From an uncultured Prevotellaceae bacterium (GTDB lineage Bacteria > Bacteroidota > Bacteroidia > Bacteroidales > Bacteroidaceae), in NCBI GenBank assembly GCA_900316575.1, contig ONDJ01000009.1, positions 62,001 through 126,000 on the forward strand: a DNA stretch of 64,000 nt. Reading direction: 5' to 3'. Of this stretch, positions 1-7,566 are shown piece after piece. Within the stretch, counting starts at the first letter, position 1. Each line of letters begins with the position of its first letter. A program made the position numbers and the translations under genes. The notes beneath the pieces are model-generated. The model saw nothing but the letters and a program-made list of their open reading frames with translations, did not search any database and had not been told where the DNA came from.

Positions 1-635
1 TCACGCCCGCATTGCGTTGGAAAGGAGGTCAGATTGACGACTTCACGCTTATCATCCGTGCCGATCAAACGTTCAAACATTTCATTGTGAAAGATACCCC
101 CTTTGGCTCCCATCCCGCTTGGACCATTTCGGGCATAGGTAAACAGCGCACCCGTCAGTATTCCTATGAAGCGTTTGTCCGTGAAGGCGAAGGTGGAAAT
201 GATGTAATAGAAACCGTCACAGAATATGCCACCGAGTTTGCTTTGCGCAATGCTGAGGCTCGTTTGCATATCACAGGCTTCCGCCCCGCTGCTGAACTTG
301 ATATCCGTTCAGGCGACACCTATATTTATCGCGAGGGGGAGGAAGGAATGTATGGAATTGCTGCTTCCTATGACCCTGGCATGCCTGGTTTAAGCCAATT
401 CTACTATATAGAGCAAGTGCCCATTGTGAATGGCAAACCGCTTTCAAAACAACGTATTCAGCGCAACCTCCCCTTTGCAGCTCGTGGCTACGTGTTTAAG
501 GACAAACAACTTGCGGCATATTTCAGCAACATTTGGTGGTATATGCCTGATCCTACCTACAAGGCTGATGTCACAAAACTAATAGAAAAAGAGCAAGAGT
601 GGATCTATTTCATTGACCATCCCGATGAAGAATAA
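1..635 (+). CDS. YARHG-domain protein, 3' end only
   Basis: The frame is open to the left edge, so the start lies outside the window; an internal TTG at 12 is not evidence of a start. About 207 residues are visible. The last third carries a stretch resembling the YARHG domain (AARGYVFKDKQLAAYF, then W and Y residues and a charged end), a small extracellular module common in Bacteroidetes lipoproteins and Firmicutes surface proteins, whose function is not well defined. The upstream portion is beta-rich and matches nothing I know. It ends in an acidic DHPDEE tail. Cell location cannot be judged because the N-terminus is missing. Confidence 0.6.
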   Translation, partial: TPALRWKGGQIDDFTLIIRADQTFKHFIVKDTPFGSHPAWTISGIGKQRTRQYSYEAFVREGEGGNDVIETVTEYATEFALRNAEARLHITGFRPAAELDIRSGDTYIYREGEEGMYGIAASYDPGMPGLSQFYYIEQVPIVNGKPLSKQRIQRNLPFAARGYVFKDKQLAAYFSNIWWYMPDPTYKADVTKLIEKEQEWIYFIDHPDEE

Positions 636-639
636 AGTC

Positions 640-720
640 GTGGAGATTAAAGGTGAAAGTATAAAAGTTAAAGACATCGCCGCAAACTATAACCTCTAAA
701 CCATAAACGCTAAACTTTCT
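640..720. repeat. Intergenic A+T-rich inverted repeat, family B
   Basis: The left arm is rich in GGTTAAAG-like words (gattaaaggtgaaag, aaaagttaaag), the core is catcgccgc, and the right arm carries the complementary words (aacctctaaa, cataaacgctaaac). It is the first of several copies with the same layout. Confidence 0.6.
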
Positions 721-748
721 TTTTACATCAACAGGCCTAACAGATAAG

Positions 749-1537
749 ATGAAAACGCAAGCTTCAATCTCTGAACCTCTTCTGACCAAAGCCGAAATAA
801 GACTTTTTCGTAGCCTCGCCCGCAAGAAGCAGCGCGATGAGCACGAATTGTTTGTAGCCGAGGGGCCCAAGGTTGTCAGCGAGTTATGCCAATATTTCAC
901 CGCCTATCAAATTATAGCCACCAACGAGTGGCAGGAAAACTTCCGATGGTGTAGCAATCTCAAAGTGGTCAGTGCTGACATCATGCAAAAATGCTCGCAG
1001 ATGCAAGCCCCACAGGGCGTATTGGCAGTTTTCGAAAGACCGCACATTGATGCTGCAACACAGATTGAACGTACAGCAGAACTCCTCTTAGCGCTCGATG
1101 GGGTTCAAGATCCCGGAAACCTTGGCACCATCATACGAACTGCCGACTGGATGGGCATTCGCACTATCTATGCTAGCCCAGACACTGCCGACTGCTTTGC
1201 GCCCAAGGTAGTACAAGCCACGATGGGAGCCTTGGGGCGTGTGAAGATAATTTATGCCGACTTGCCTACCATGCTACCCAAACTCTCAGCAAAGGGATAC
1301 CATATTTGTGGAACATTCATGGAAGGCCAAAGTCTATACGAAGCAACGCTCGAAACACCCCTCTGCATCGTCATGGGCAACGAAGGACGCGGCATTCGCC
1401 CCGATGTAGCCGCCTGCTGCCAAAAACGACTCACCATACCCCGATATGTTCCTGCAAGCGATGGAAGCGAAAGTCTCAATGTCGCAATTGCCACAGCAAT
1501 AGTCTGCAGCGAGTTAAAACGACAACAAATAGGGTAG
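749..1537 (+). CDS. TrmH/SpoU-family RNA 2'-O-methyltransferase
   Basis: 262 residues, the usual length for a SpoU-class (SPOUT) methyltransferase with an N-terminal substrate-binding domain. It would transfer a methyl group from S-adenosylmethionine to a ribose 2'-OH of rRNA or tRNA in the cytoplasm. The three family motifs are visible: motif 1 near residue 117 (DGVQDPGNLGTIIRTA), motif 2 MGNEGRGI, and motif 3 with SLNVAIATAI near the C-terminus, which form the trefoil knot and cofactor pocket. The N-terminus (ALARK-like SLARKKQR) fits the SpoU substrate-binding domain. The RNA target cannot be read from sequence, so no symbol is given. The ATG follows the family B repeat, and the MaoC gene downstream has its own promoter. 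Confidence 0.9.
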   Translation: MKTQASISEPLLTKAEIRLFRSLARKKQRDEHELFVAEGPKVVSELCQYFTAYQIIATNEWQENFRWCSNLKVVSADIMQKCSQMQAPQGVLAVFERPHIDAATQIERTAELLLALDGVQDPGNLGTIIRTADWMGIRTIYASPDTADCFAPKVVQATMGALGRVKIIYADLPTMLPKLSAKGYHICGTFMEGQSLYEATLETPLCIVMGNEGRGIRPDVAACCQKRLTIPRYVPASDGSESLNVAIATAIVCSELKRQQIG

Positions 1538-1555
1538 AAAACAAACAAAATAGCG

Positions 1556-1563
1556 TACCTTTG
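1556..1563 (+). promoter_or_regulatory. Bacteroidetes -7 promoter element for the MaoC gene
   Basis: TACCTTTG matches the TAnnTTTG consensus exactly. It lies 48 bases before the MaoC ATG at 1612 and just after the preceding stop. No good -33 TTTG is visible. Confidence 0.55.
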
Positions 1564-1611
1564 CGCCTCAAACAAAAATACACTCTTTTTTTCATCCCAA
1601 CAAAAACAACT

Positions 1612-2076
1612 ATGGAAAAACTACGCATAGGCTCCTACGAGGAGTTTGCCCAATACCTCGGCCAAGAACTTGGCCACAGCGACTGGGTAGAAGTGACACA
1701 AGAACGTATCAACCAGTTTGCCGATGCCACAAGCGACCACCAGTGGATACACGTTGACACCGAGCGTGCTAAGACAGGCCCCTTCGGACAGACCATTGCC
1801 CATGGCTACCTCACACTCTCACTCGTGCCCCACATGTGGAACCAGATAGTTGATGTTTATAACCTCAAGATGCAAGTCAACTACGGCATGGACAAGATGC
1901 GCTTCGGACAAGCCGTGCTCAGCGGGCAGCGCATTCGCCTCGTCACAAAATTAGAAGGCATCACCAACCTGCGCGGCATCTGCAAAACCGAAATACTCTT
2001 CCACATAGAAATTGAAGGCCAGAAAAAGAAAGCCCTCGAAGGTCTCTGCACATTCCTCTATTATTTCAACGCCTAA
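1612..2076 (+). CDS. MaoC-like hotdog-fold hydratase
   Basis: 154 residues. The long open frame begins further upstream, but that part overlaps the methyltransferase gene; the ATG at 1612 follows a TACCTTTG promoter motif and gives the normal family length. The (R)-specific enoyl hydratase signature is visible near residues 35-48: FADATSDHQWIHVD, holding the Asp and His of the catalytic D-x4-H pair, followed by FGQTIAHGYLTLSL, the substrate-loop motif. MaoC/PhaJ-type proteins hydrate 2-enoyl-CoA to (R)-3-hydroxyacyl-CoA; the natural substrate here is unknown. It stands alone, without fatty-acid or polyester genes beside it. Confidence 0.85.
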   Translation: MEKLRIGSYEEFAQYLGQELGHSDWVEVTQERINQFADATSDHQWIHVDTERAKTGPFGQTIAHGYLTLSLVPHMWNQIVDVYNLKMQVNYGMDKMRFGQAVLSGQRIRLVTKLEGITNLRGICKTEILFHIEIEGQKKKALEGLCTFLYYFNA

Positions 2077-2082
2077 TAAAAG

Positions 2083-2190
2083 CCAATGCATTGGACAATT
2101 TGACTATTTTACAATTTACAATCTGACAATTGAGCGGCGGGACAGGGCGTATAAATAGTCAAATTGTAAATAGTCAAATTGTCAAACACC
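2083..2190. repeat. Intergenic A+T-rich inverted repeat, family A
   Basis: The left arm is built of GACAATTTGACTATT / ACAATTTACAATCTG words, the core is gagcggcgggacagg, and the right arm is TAGTCAAATTGTAAA repeated. The arms are imperfect reverse complements and would fold into a long hairpin. The right arm runs into the proposed start of the next gene. Confidence 0.7.
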
Positions 2191-2805
2191 TTGGTTGCCA
2201 AATACGTGGACACCTTTCGCACCATAGCAGCCCCAGGAGAAGCCGTTTACACCGAGAAACGCTCCAAGTTTCTTGCCTTTGCCTCCCATGCCTCTGATGC
2301 CGCCGAAGCCTTAGACTATATTGCCACATTGCGCAAGGCCTATCACGATGCGCGCCACGTATGCTGGGCATACACCCTGGGTCCCTCCGCCGAAGAAACT
2401 CGAAGCAACGACGACGGAGAGCCCAGCGGTTCGGCAGGCAAACCCATCTTGGGACAATTGCGCAGTGCCGATGTCACCTACGCCGTTGTAGCCGTAGTGC
2501 GCTATTTTGGAGGAGTAAAACTCGGAACAGGCGGACTCGCCGCAGCATACAAAACCGCAGCAGCAGCAGCACTTGCCAATGCCCAAATAACAGAACAAAC
2601 CATCCTCGCACAGCTTCAAGTCTTCGCCCCCTTTGCCGACACAGACTACTGCCTTCGCTCAGCCCGTAAAGTCGAAGCCCAAATAAAGTCGCAAACCTAC
2701 ACGCCAGATGGCAGCCACATCGTCTTTGCCATCCGAGAAAGTAAGCTCCAAACACTTCGCCAAATCCTCAGCCAACGCCACACACTGCAGCTTGACAAAT
2801 TGTAA
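2179..2805 (+). CDS. YigZ/IMPACT-family protein
   Basis: Up to 208 residues. The N-terminal UPF0029 (IMPACT) domain is clear: EKRSKFLAFA near residue 26, then CWAYTLG, DDGEPSGSAGKPIL and VVRYFGGVKLGTGGL, the most conserved block of the family. A smaller C-terminal DUF1949-like domain follows. Bacterial members have been linked to ribosome or translation stress, but the biochemical role is not settled. The start is uncertain: TTG at 2179, TTG at 2191 and GTG at 2206 all precede the conserved region and there is no ATG, because the repeat upstream runs into the 5' end. Confidence 0.85.
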   Translation: MSNTLVAKYVDTFRTIAAPGEAVYTEKRSKFLAFASHASDAAEALDYIATLRKAYHDARHVCWAYTLGPSAEETRSNDDGEPSGSAGKPILGQLRSADVTYAVVAVVRYFGGVKLGTGGLAAAYKTAAAAALANAQITEQTILAQLQVFAPFADTDYCLRSARKVEAQIKSQTYTPDGSHIVFAIRESKLQTLRQILSQRHTLQLDKL

Positions 2806-2957
2806 AACCAATGCATTGGACAATTGGACAATTTACAATCTGACAATTTCCACCGCGCTTCAAAACGTCCGCAGAATAGTCAAATAGTAAATAGTCAAAT
2901 AGATTAGATTGGGTCAAATGCGTGTGTAGTCAAATAGTAAATAGTAAATAGTCAAAT
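2806..2957. repeat. Intergenic A+T-rich inverted repeat, family A, expanded right arm
   Basis: The left arm is GACAATTTACAATCTGACAATT, the core caccgcgcttcaaaacgtccgc, and the right arm runs as repeated TAGTCAAATAGTAAA words, longer than in other copies. It ends exactly at the queD ATG. Confidence 0.65.
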
Positions 2958-3305
2958 ATGTACTACGTCTGCAAAACCATAGAAATCTCCTACGCCCACA
3001 ACCTCACACTCCCCTACCCCAGCAAATGCCGCGGCCTGCACGGCCACAACGCCATTGTCACCATTTGGTGCGCCTCAGAAGAGCTCGACCAAAACGGAAT
3101 GGTAGTTGACTTCACCCACATCAAAGAAACCATCGCCCAGCTCGACCACCAATACCTCAACGACCTCCTGCCCTTCAACACCACCGCCGAAAACATTGCT
3201 CACTGGATATGCGAGCAAATACCCACGTGCTACAAAGTAAAGTTCCAAGAAAGCCAAGGCAACGTTGCCATCTATGTGAGCGAAGAAGGAACAAATCTTT
3301 TGTAA
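2958..3305 (+). CDS. queD: 6-carboxy-5,6,7,8-tetrahydropterin synthase (QueD)
   Basis: 115 residues, typical for the short QueD branch of the 6-pyruvoyl-tetrahydropterin synthase family. It converts dihydroneopterin triphosphate to 6-carboxytetrahydropterin in queuosine biosynthesis. The zinc-binding histidines are visible: one in SYAHNL (residue 14) and two in GLHGHN (about residues 28-30), with a Cys just before them in SKCRG as the likely catalytic residue. VVDFTHIK and LDHQYLND are conserved family blocks. It is followed 67 bases later by queE, the next step, so the two probably form an operon. queC and queF are not in the window. Confidence 0.92.
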   Translation: MYYVCKTIEISYAHNLTLPYPSKCRGLHGHNAIVTIWCASEELDQNGMVVDFTHIKETIAQLDHQYLNDLLPFNTTAENIAHWICEQIPTCYKVKFQESQGNVAIYVSEEGTNLL

Positions 3306-3372
3306 TTCGTTTTTCTCAAAGCCTACCCCTAGCCAGTCAATCAGCTCTTTTTATCAAAAAAAGTAGCAAACA

Positions 3373-3981
3373 ATGCGCGTCAACGAAATCTTCGTATCCC
3401 TCCAAGGCGAAGGCCACTTCACAGGCAAACCCTCTATCTTCCTGCGACTGAGCGGCTGCAACCTGCAATGCCCATTCTGCGATACCGATCATTCAGCCGG
3501 AACCCCCATGAGCGAAGACGAGATTGCTGAAAGCATCGCCGCCTATGCCCCACGCCACGTTGTTATCACAGGCGGCGAACCCTCGCTCTTTCTCACGGGA
3601 AGCCTCGTCGACAAGCTTCACGCATTGAACAAATTCGTAGCCGTTGAAACCAATGGCACACACCCCCTACCACAAGGCGTAGATTGGATAACCCTCTCGC
3701 CCAAATTCCCTTTTTTCGCCACCCCGCAGGCAGCCGCCGCAGCACAAATACGCATCCCCCGCTGCCACGAGCTCAAAGCCATCTTCATATCCACCGAAAC
3801 ATTCTCAGCGCACGAAGCCGCCCTCCGCTCCATACCCGCAGACAACTATTACGTCCAGCCCTGCCACACCCCTAATGACCAGCAAAACAAAGCGATTATC
3901 GCCGATGCAGTCAAATGGTGCATCAACCATCCCCAATGGTCCCTCTCCCTACAAACACATAAACTCTTAGGCATACCATAA
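3373..3981 (+). CDS. queE: 7-carboxy-7-deazaguanine synthase (QueE)
   Basis: 202 residues, a short radical-SAM enzyme that rearranges 6-carboxytetrahydropterin to 7-carboxy-7-deazaguanine. The cluster motif is CNLQCPFC near residue 29, giving C-x3-C-x2-C as in canonical radical-SAM proteins. FVSLQGEGHFTGKPSIFLRL is the QueE N-terminal signature and VITGGEPSL is the SAM-binding GGEP motif. QueD directly upstream supplies its substrate. A strong intrinsic terminator follows, ending this two-gene unit. Confidence 0.95.
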   Translation: MRVNEIFVSLQGEGHFTGKPSIFLRLSGCNLQCPFCDTDHSAGTPMSEDEIAESIAAYAPRHVVITGGEPSLFLTGSLVDKLHALNKFVAVETNGTHPLPQGVDWITLSPKFPFFATPQAAAAAQIRIPRCHELKAIFISTETFSAHEAALRSIPADNYYVQPCHTPNDQQNKAIIADAVKWCINHPQWSLSLQTHKLLGIP

Positions 3982-4077
3982 ACGCACAAACCATCAAAAA
4001 GCGTTTATAAAGGCTACATGTAATCGCACGCGGTAGCGCAAAAACCACGGCTCTCTTTGGATAGCTACACGCAAACA

Positions 4078-4112
4078 ACCCTATCGTTGCGGAAACACGA
4101 TAGGGTCTTTTT
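4078..4112 (+). terminator. Intrinsic terminator after queE
   Basis: A ten-base stem (accctatcgt / acgatagggt) with a nine-base loop is followed by CTTTTT. Flanking ACGCAAA/TTTGCGT could extend the stem. Confidence 0.8.
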
Positions 4113-4120
4113 GCGTGTTC

Positions 4121-4208
4121 ACCGTACGGTGCTTACGTGAACATCGTACGAAAATTACGTGCGCACCGTACGAAAATCACGTGAACACCGTACGGTGCGC
4201 ACGCACAA
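4121..4208. repeat. Four 22-bp tandem units with CGTACG cores
   Basis: Units start at 4121, 4143, 4165 and 4187, exactly 22 bases apart. Each begins ACCGTACG or ATCGTACG, and the first three carry an ACGTG about 14 bases in. Only the ends of the units are strictly conserved; the middle alternates between GGTGC-T and AAAAT. The array lies between the queE terminator and the U32 gene. Confidence 0.75.
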
Positions 4209-4394
4209 CATAGGTTGTTCAATGCAAAGACATAACGTTGTTTGAGCGAAAACCTCTGAGTAAACAACGACACAGCTCCTTTCGGAAATGTTACGCTTTT
4301 CGGATGGGATGAATTTGTCTATGGAAGGGAATCATCGTACGCCCCTCATGCTATCCGCCATACCTGCGCACCCACTCGGAAGCCTTGACATACG
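4209..4394. other. Intergenic region without a recognised feature
   Basis: Between the 22-bp array and the promoter-bearing repeat there is no convincing reading frame, RNA or hairpin on either strand. Confidence 0.5.
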
Positions 4395-4524
4395 AGAAAA
4401 ATGAACAAGTTCCTTTTCTTTGCGCTCGCCTTGCACTACTTTTGCTTTCGCGAAGTAGGCTGCGGCTCGGCAAAGAAAAATGAACAAGTTCCTTTTCTTT
4501 GCGCTCGCCTTGCACTACTTTTGC
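4395..4524 (+). repeat. Tandem pair of promoter-bearing repeat modules
   Basis: Two copies of a module of about 79 bp. Each contains AATGAACAAGTTCC, TTTGCGCTCGCC, TTGCACTACTTTTGC; the first continues with the palindrome TTCGCGAAG and a GCGGCTCGGCAAAG linker. The -7-like TACTTTTG occurs at 4437 and 4516. Related copies lie at about 16443 and 19770. Confidence 0.75.
4516..4523 (+). promoter_or_regulatory. -7 promoter element for the U32 gene
   Basis: TACTTTTG fits TAnnTTTG. A TTTG stands 14 bases upstream, closer than the usual 19-21. The ATG at 4532 is only eight bases after the motif, so the transcript would have almost no leader. Confidence 0.55.
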
Positions 4525-4531
4525 ACTCCGT

Positions 4532-5770
4532 ATGAAGCACACGGATTTTGAAGTTATGGCTCCCGTGGGTTCGTTTGCGGCATTGCAAGCGGCACTGGAG
4601 GCGGGAGCCGATGCGGTGTATTTTGGTGTGGAGCAGCTCAACATGCGCGCGCATTCGGCCAACCATTTTGCGCTTTCTGACCTGAAGGAAATTGTGCGCC
4701 GCGCCGATGAAAGGGGTGTTAAAACATATCTCACGATAAACACCATCGTTTACGACGCTGAAATACCTCAGATGCAGCAAATTTGCCGCGAAGCTAAGGC
4801 GGCAGGTGTCAGTGCGGTGATTGCAGCCGATGTGGCGGTGATGACCTTTTGTCGAAGCATAGGCATGGAGGTGCATCTGTCCACGCAGCTCAATATATCC
4901 AACTGCGAGGCGTTGCGCTTCTATGCGCAGTTTGCCGACGTGGTGGTGTTGGCGCGCGAGCTCAATCTGGAGCAGGTGGCTGCCATTCATCAGTTCATAG
5001 AAAGAGAGCACATCTGCGGCCCGGCAGGGCGCACGTTGCGCATCGAGATGTTTTGCCACGGAGCGTTGTGTATGGCGGTGAGCGGCAAGTGCTATCTGTC
5101 GCTCGACAACCTGGGACGCTCTGCCAACCGAGGCGAATGTATGCAGGTGTGCAGACGTGGCTACACGGTGCGCGATCGCGAAACTGGCATGGAGCTCGAC
5201 GTAGATAACAAATACATCATGAGCCCCAAGGACCTCAAGACCATAGGGTTCATCAACCGCATGATGGAAGCCGGTGTGCGCGTTTTGAAGATTGAGGGAC
5301 GGGCGCGCTCGGCAGAATACGTGGGCACAGTGACGGCTTGCTACAAAGAAGCTGTCAGCGCGGTGTGCGATGGTAGCTTCACGCCAGAAAGAGTTGCCGC
5401 GTGGAATGAGCGGCTATCTACTGTGTTCAATCGCGGTTTCTGGGACGGCTATTATCTAGGTGGGCGCTTAGGCGAGTGGAGCGAGGTGTATGGCTCACAG
5501 GCTACGGAGAGGAAAGTGTATGTGGGGCGTGGCGTGAAGTATTTTTCAAGACTTGGTGTGGGCGAGTTCAAGATTGAAGCCGCCGAGATCTCTCAGGGCG
5601 ACGACCTCCTGCTGATAGGCCCCACAGTGGGTGCGCGGCGGTTCAAGGCTACGGAGATTTATTTCGACGACAAACCAGTTCCTATAGCCCGCCAAGGACA
5701 AAGCGTTTCGATCGCTGTTCCCGACAAGGTGCGCCCCAGCGACAAACTTTATAAAATGATTAAAGCTTAG
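4532..5770 (+). CDS. U32-family protein (TrhP/RlhA-like RNA hydroxylation factor)
   Basis: 412 residues. The U32 signature is complete near residues 170-190: EMFCHGALCMAVSGKCYLS, with its conserved cysteines. The N-terminus (EVMAPVGSFAALQAAL, GADAVYFGVEQLNMRA) is the family's TIM-barrel start. Historically annotated as collagenase-like peptidases, E. coli members YegQ/TrhP and RlhA are now linked to prephenate-dependent hydroxylation of tRNA U34 and 23S rRNA; this length is closest to TrhP. ATG 4532 was chosen over the upstream CTG/TTG-type extension because that extension is inside the repeat module. A family B repeat follows. Confidence 0.88.
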   Translation: MKHTDFEVMAPVGSFAALQAALEAGADAVYFGVEQLNMRAHSANHFALSDLKEIVRRADERGVKTYLTINTIVYDAEIPQMQQICREAKAAGVSAVIAADVAVMTFCRSIGMEVHLSTQLNISNCEALRFYAQFADVVVLARELNLEQVAAIHQFIEREHICGPAGRTLRIEMFCHGALCMAVSGKCYLSLDNLGRSANRGECMQVCRRGYTVRDRETGMELDVDNKYIMSPKDLKTIGFINRMMEAGVRVLKIEGRARSAEYVGTVTACYKEAVSAVCDGSFTPERVAAWNERLSTVFNRGFWDGYYLGGRLGEWSEVYGSQATERKVYVGRGVKYFSRLGVGEFKIEAAEISQGDDLLLIGPTVGARRFKATEIYFDDKPVPIARQGQSVSIAVPDKVRPSDKLYKMIKA

Positions 5771-5902
5771 AGAAAAGGTTAAAGGTTAAAGCCATCGCTG
5801 CAAACTTTAACCTCTAAAACTCTACGTCTCTAACCTCTTCAGCCCCAAAGGCGCAGGTGTCCCGCCCGCTAACTTTAAATTTAAAACTCTAAACTCTACG
5901 AC
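5768..5902. repeat. Intergenic A+T-rich inverted repeat, family B, double
   Basis: AAAGGTTAAAG words, core ccatcgctgc, then AACTTTAACCTCTAAAACTC; a second block with core gtcccgcccgc is followed by AACTTTAAATTTAAAACTC. Looks like two right arms in tandem, close before the ribF start. Confidence 0.6.
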
Positions 5903-5914
5903 TTTTTTATAAGC

Positions 5915-6805
5915 GTGCATTATTTTGCTACAATAGGATTTTTTGACGGTGTGCACCAGGGGCACCGCTGTTTGATTGATCAGCTGATAGCTGCGGCTCG
6001 TGTTGCTAAAATGCTGCCCATGGTTGTTACTTTCAAGAAGCATCCTCGAAACGTGCTGAACAATGAAGGAACGGCTCCACCCTCGTTGCTCACTACACTC
6101 GAGGAGCGCATAGGCTTGCTGCGAGCTACGGGCATATCACGCGTAGAGGTGCTTGAATTCACGCCCCAGATGGCTTCGCTCACGGCGATGGATTTCTTGC
6201 GCAAAGAGCTTCATCCACGCGGTGTGAGAGGACTGCTCATGGGGTTTAACCACCGCTTCGGTTCTGACCGCGTCAAGCCGTTTGAAGAATTGTGTAGAGA
6301 GGCTGCCACCATCGGCATCACCATCAAGCGCGCTGCTCAGCTTGAAGGTGAAGAACAAGTAAGTTCTACGCTGATACGAGAGGCGGTGGCAAGTGGGCAG
6401 ATCAACAAAGCCTGCTACCTACTGGGGCATCCCTATGTGCTTACGGGCAAGGTGGAGCATGGACACCAGATAGGCCGCACCATAGGTTTTCCCACCGCCA
6501 ACGTTGTGCCACCGGCTAATAAGCTCTTGCCCGCTGACGGGGTGTATTTCGGAAAAGCCGTGCTCCACGAGCCTATTCCTGCAATCATCAATATCGGTAC
6601 GCGCCCCACCGTTGAGCAATCGGGAAAGCGCACGGTGGAGGCTCATCTGTTGGACTTTCATGCCGACCTTTACGGCCAGGAACTGACACTCACCCTCGAA
6701 CACCGCCATCGCGCGGAAAAGGCTTTTCCACGTATAGAAGATCTGAGAGCGCAGTTGCAGGCTGATGCCGAAGATTGCAAAACATATTTCTCTACTCCAC
6801 GATGA
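5915..6805 (+). CDS. ribF: Bifunctional riboflavin kinase / FAD synthetase
   Basis: 296 residues, normal for RibF, which phosphorylates riboflavin to FMN and adenylylates FMN to FAD. The N-terminal FAD synthetase (nucleotidyltransferase) half shows GFFDGVHQGHR at residues 8-18, the GxFDGxHxGH loop, and the block STLIREAVASGQI. The C-terminal flavokinase half shows GRTIGFPTANV near residue 188 and the later NIGTRPTVE motif. Start is GTG, seven residues before the conserved loop; no upstream ATG is in frame. It overlaps the next gene by ATGA, so the two are translationally coupled. Confidence 0.93.
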   Translation: MHYFATIGFFDGVHQGHRCLIDQLIAAARVAKMLPMVVTFKKHPRNVLNNEGTAPPSLLTTLEERIGLLRATGISRVEVLEFTPQMASLTAMDFLRKELHPRGVRGLLMGFNHRFGSDRVKPFEELCREAATIGITIKRAAQLEGEEQVSSTLIREAVASGQINKACYLLGHPYVLTGKVEHGHQIGRTIGFPTANVVPPANKLLPADGVYFGKAVLHEPIPAIINIGTRPTVEQSGKRTVEAHLLDFHADLYGQELTLTLEHRHRAEKAFPRIEDLRAQLQADAEDCKTYFSTPR

Positions 6806-7566
6806 AGCGCATACTGATTTCGCTCACAGCGTTCTTTGGTGTACAGCTGTTTGCAGCTTTGGCCGCAAGCTTGTATAGAATGGCCGACAAAGATGCTATG
6901 AGCCTTGACGAGCAATTTATCATCGCTACCGGAATCGCACTGCTTATAGGCAATGCGGTGCTCATCGCCGCAATGGCGCTTTGGCTCAGACACAGCGAAA
7001 AACCAAAGGCATCAACCTCACAGATACACTACCGCTCCGTCACGCTGGCAGTCAGTAGCCTTTTGCTACTCGCCTTGGCGGAAACATTGTTGCTTGCTCC
7101 GCTGGAACTCAGCGACCCAGAGACAGAACGCATTTTTACCCTCATGGCCTCATCACCATGGTGCTTGTTAGGCCTGTGTATCGTAGGCCCCGTGGCCGAA
7201 GAATTGGTGTTTCGATGGGGCGTGCAGGGGGCTTTACAGCAAAAAGGGCTGAAACCATGGGTGTGCATAGCCACGTCAAGTGTTTGTTTTGCGGCGGTTC
7301 ATGCCAACCTGATGCAGATGGTTCCAGCCTTTATGAGCGGATTGTTGTTGGGCTATGTGTTTTGGCGCAGCGGCAGTGTGCTACCAGCTGTAGCAGCCCA
7401 CATCTTCAACAACACACTGGCCGTCGCTTCACTATCTTATCCTACCGCCGAAGAAGCACTAACAGCCCAACCACTCGCACTCCTCTTCGTAGAAGGCATT
7501 GTGCTCCTCACAGCGAGTATCTTCGTAGCAACAAAAATCCCTTGTCATGAAAATAGGAACCATTGA
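6802..7566 (+). CDS. CPBP-family intramembrane glutamic endopeptidase
   Basis: 254 residues, highly hydrophobic, with about seven likely membrane segments. The CPBP/Abi signatures are present: EELVFRW near residue 133 (the EExxxR motif), then a conserved His in FAAVHANL and a later AHIFNNTLA (HxxxN). These are the catalytic residues of the Rce1-like intramembrane protease fold. The ATG lies inside the ATGA overlap with the ribF stop, and the 3' end overlaps dusB by 20 bases, so all three genes are probably one transcript. Its substrate is unknown; bacterial members include CAAX-processing and bacteriocin self-immunity proteins, and nothing here favours either. Confidence 0.85.
   Translation: MKRILISLTAFFGVQLFAALAASLYRMADKDAMSLDEQFIIATGIALLIGNAVLIAAMALWLRHSEKPKASTSQIHYRSVTLAVSSLLLLALAETLLLAPLELSDPETERIFTLMASSPWCLLGLCIVGPVAEELVFRWGVQGALQQKGLKPWVCIATSSVCFAAVHANLMQMVPAFMSGLLLGYVFWRSGSVLPAVAAHIFNNTLAVASLSYPTAEEALTAQPLALLFVEGIVLLTASIFVATKIPCHENRNH

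Noticed and set aside
1306-1611. Upstream extension of the MaoC frame
   Set aside because: It overlaps the methyltransferase gene in another frame; ATG 1612 gives the normal length and follows a promoter motif.
4121-4208. CRISPR array
   Set aside because: The 22-bp units abut each other without spacers and only the unit ends are conserved; no cas genes are present.
4436-5059. 207-codon minus-strand frame across the repeat modules
   Set aside because: It runs antisense through the U32 gene and the repeat; translation is low in complexity and matches nothing.
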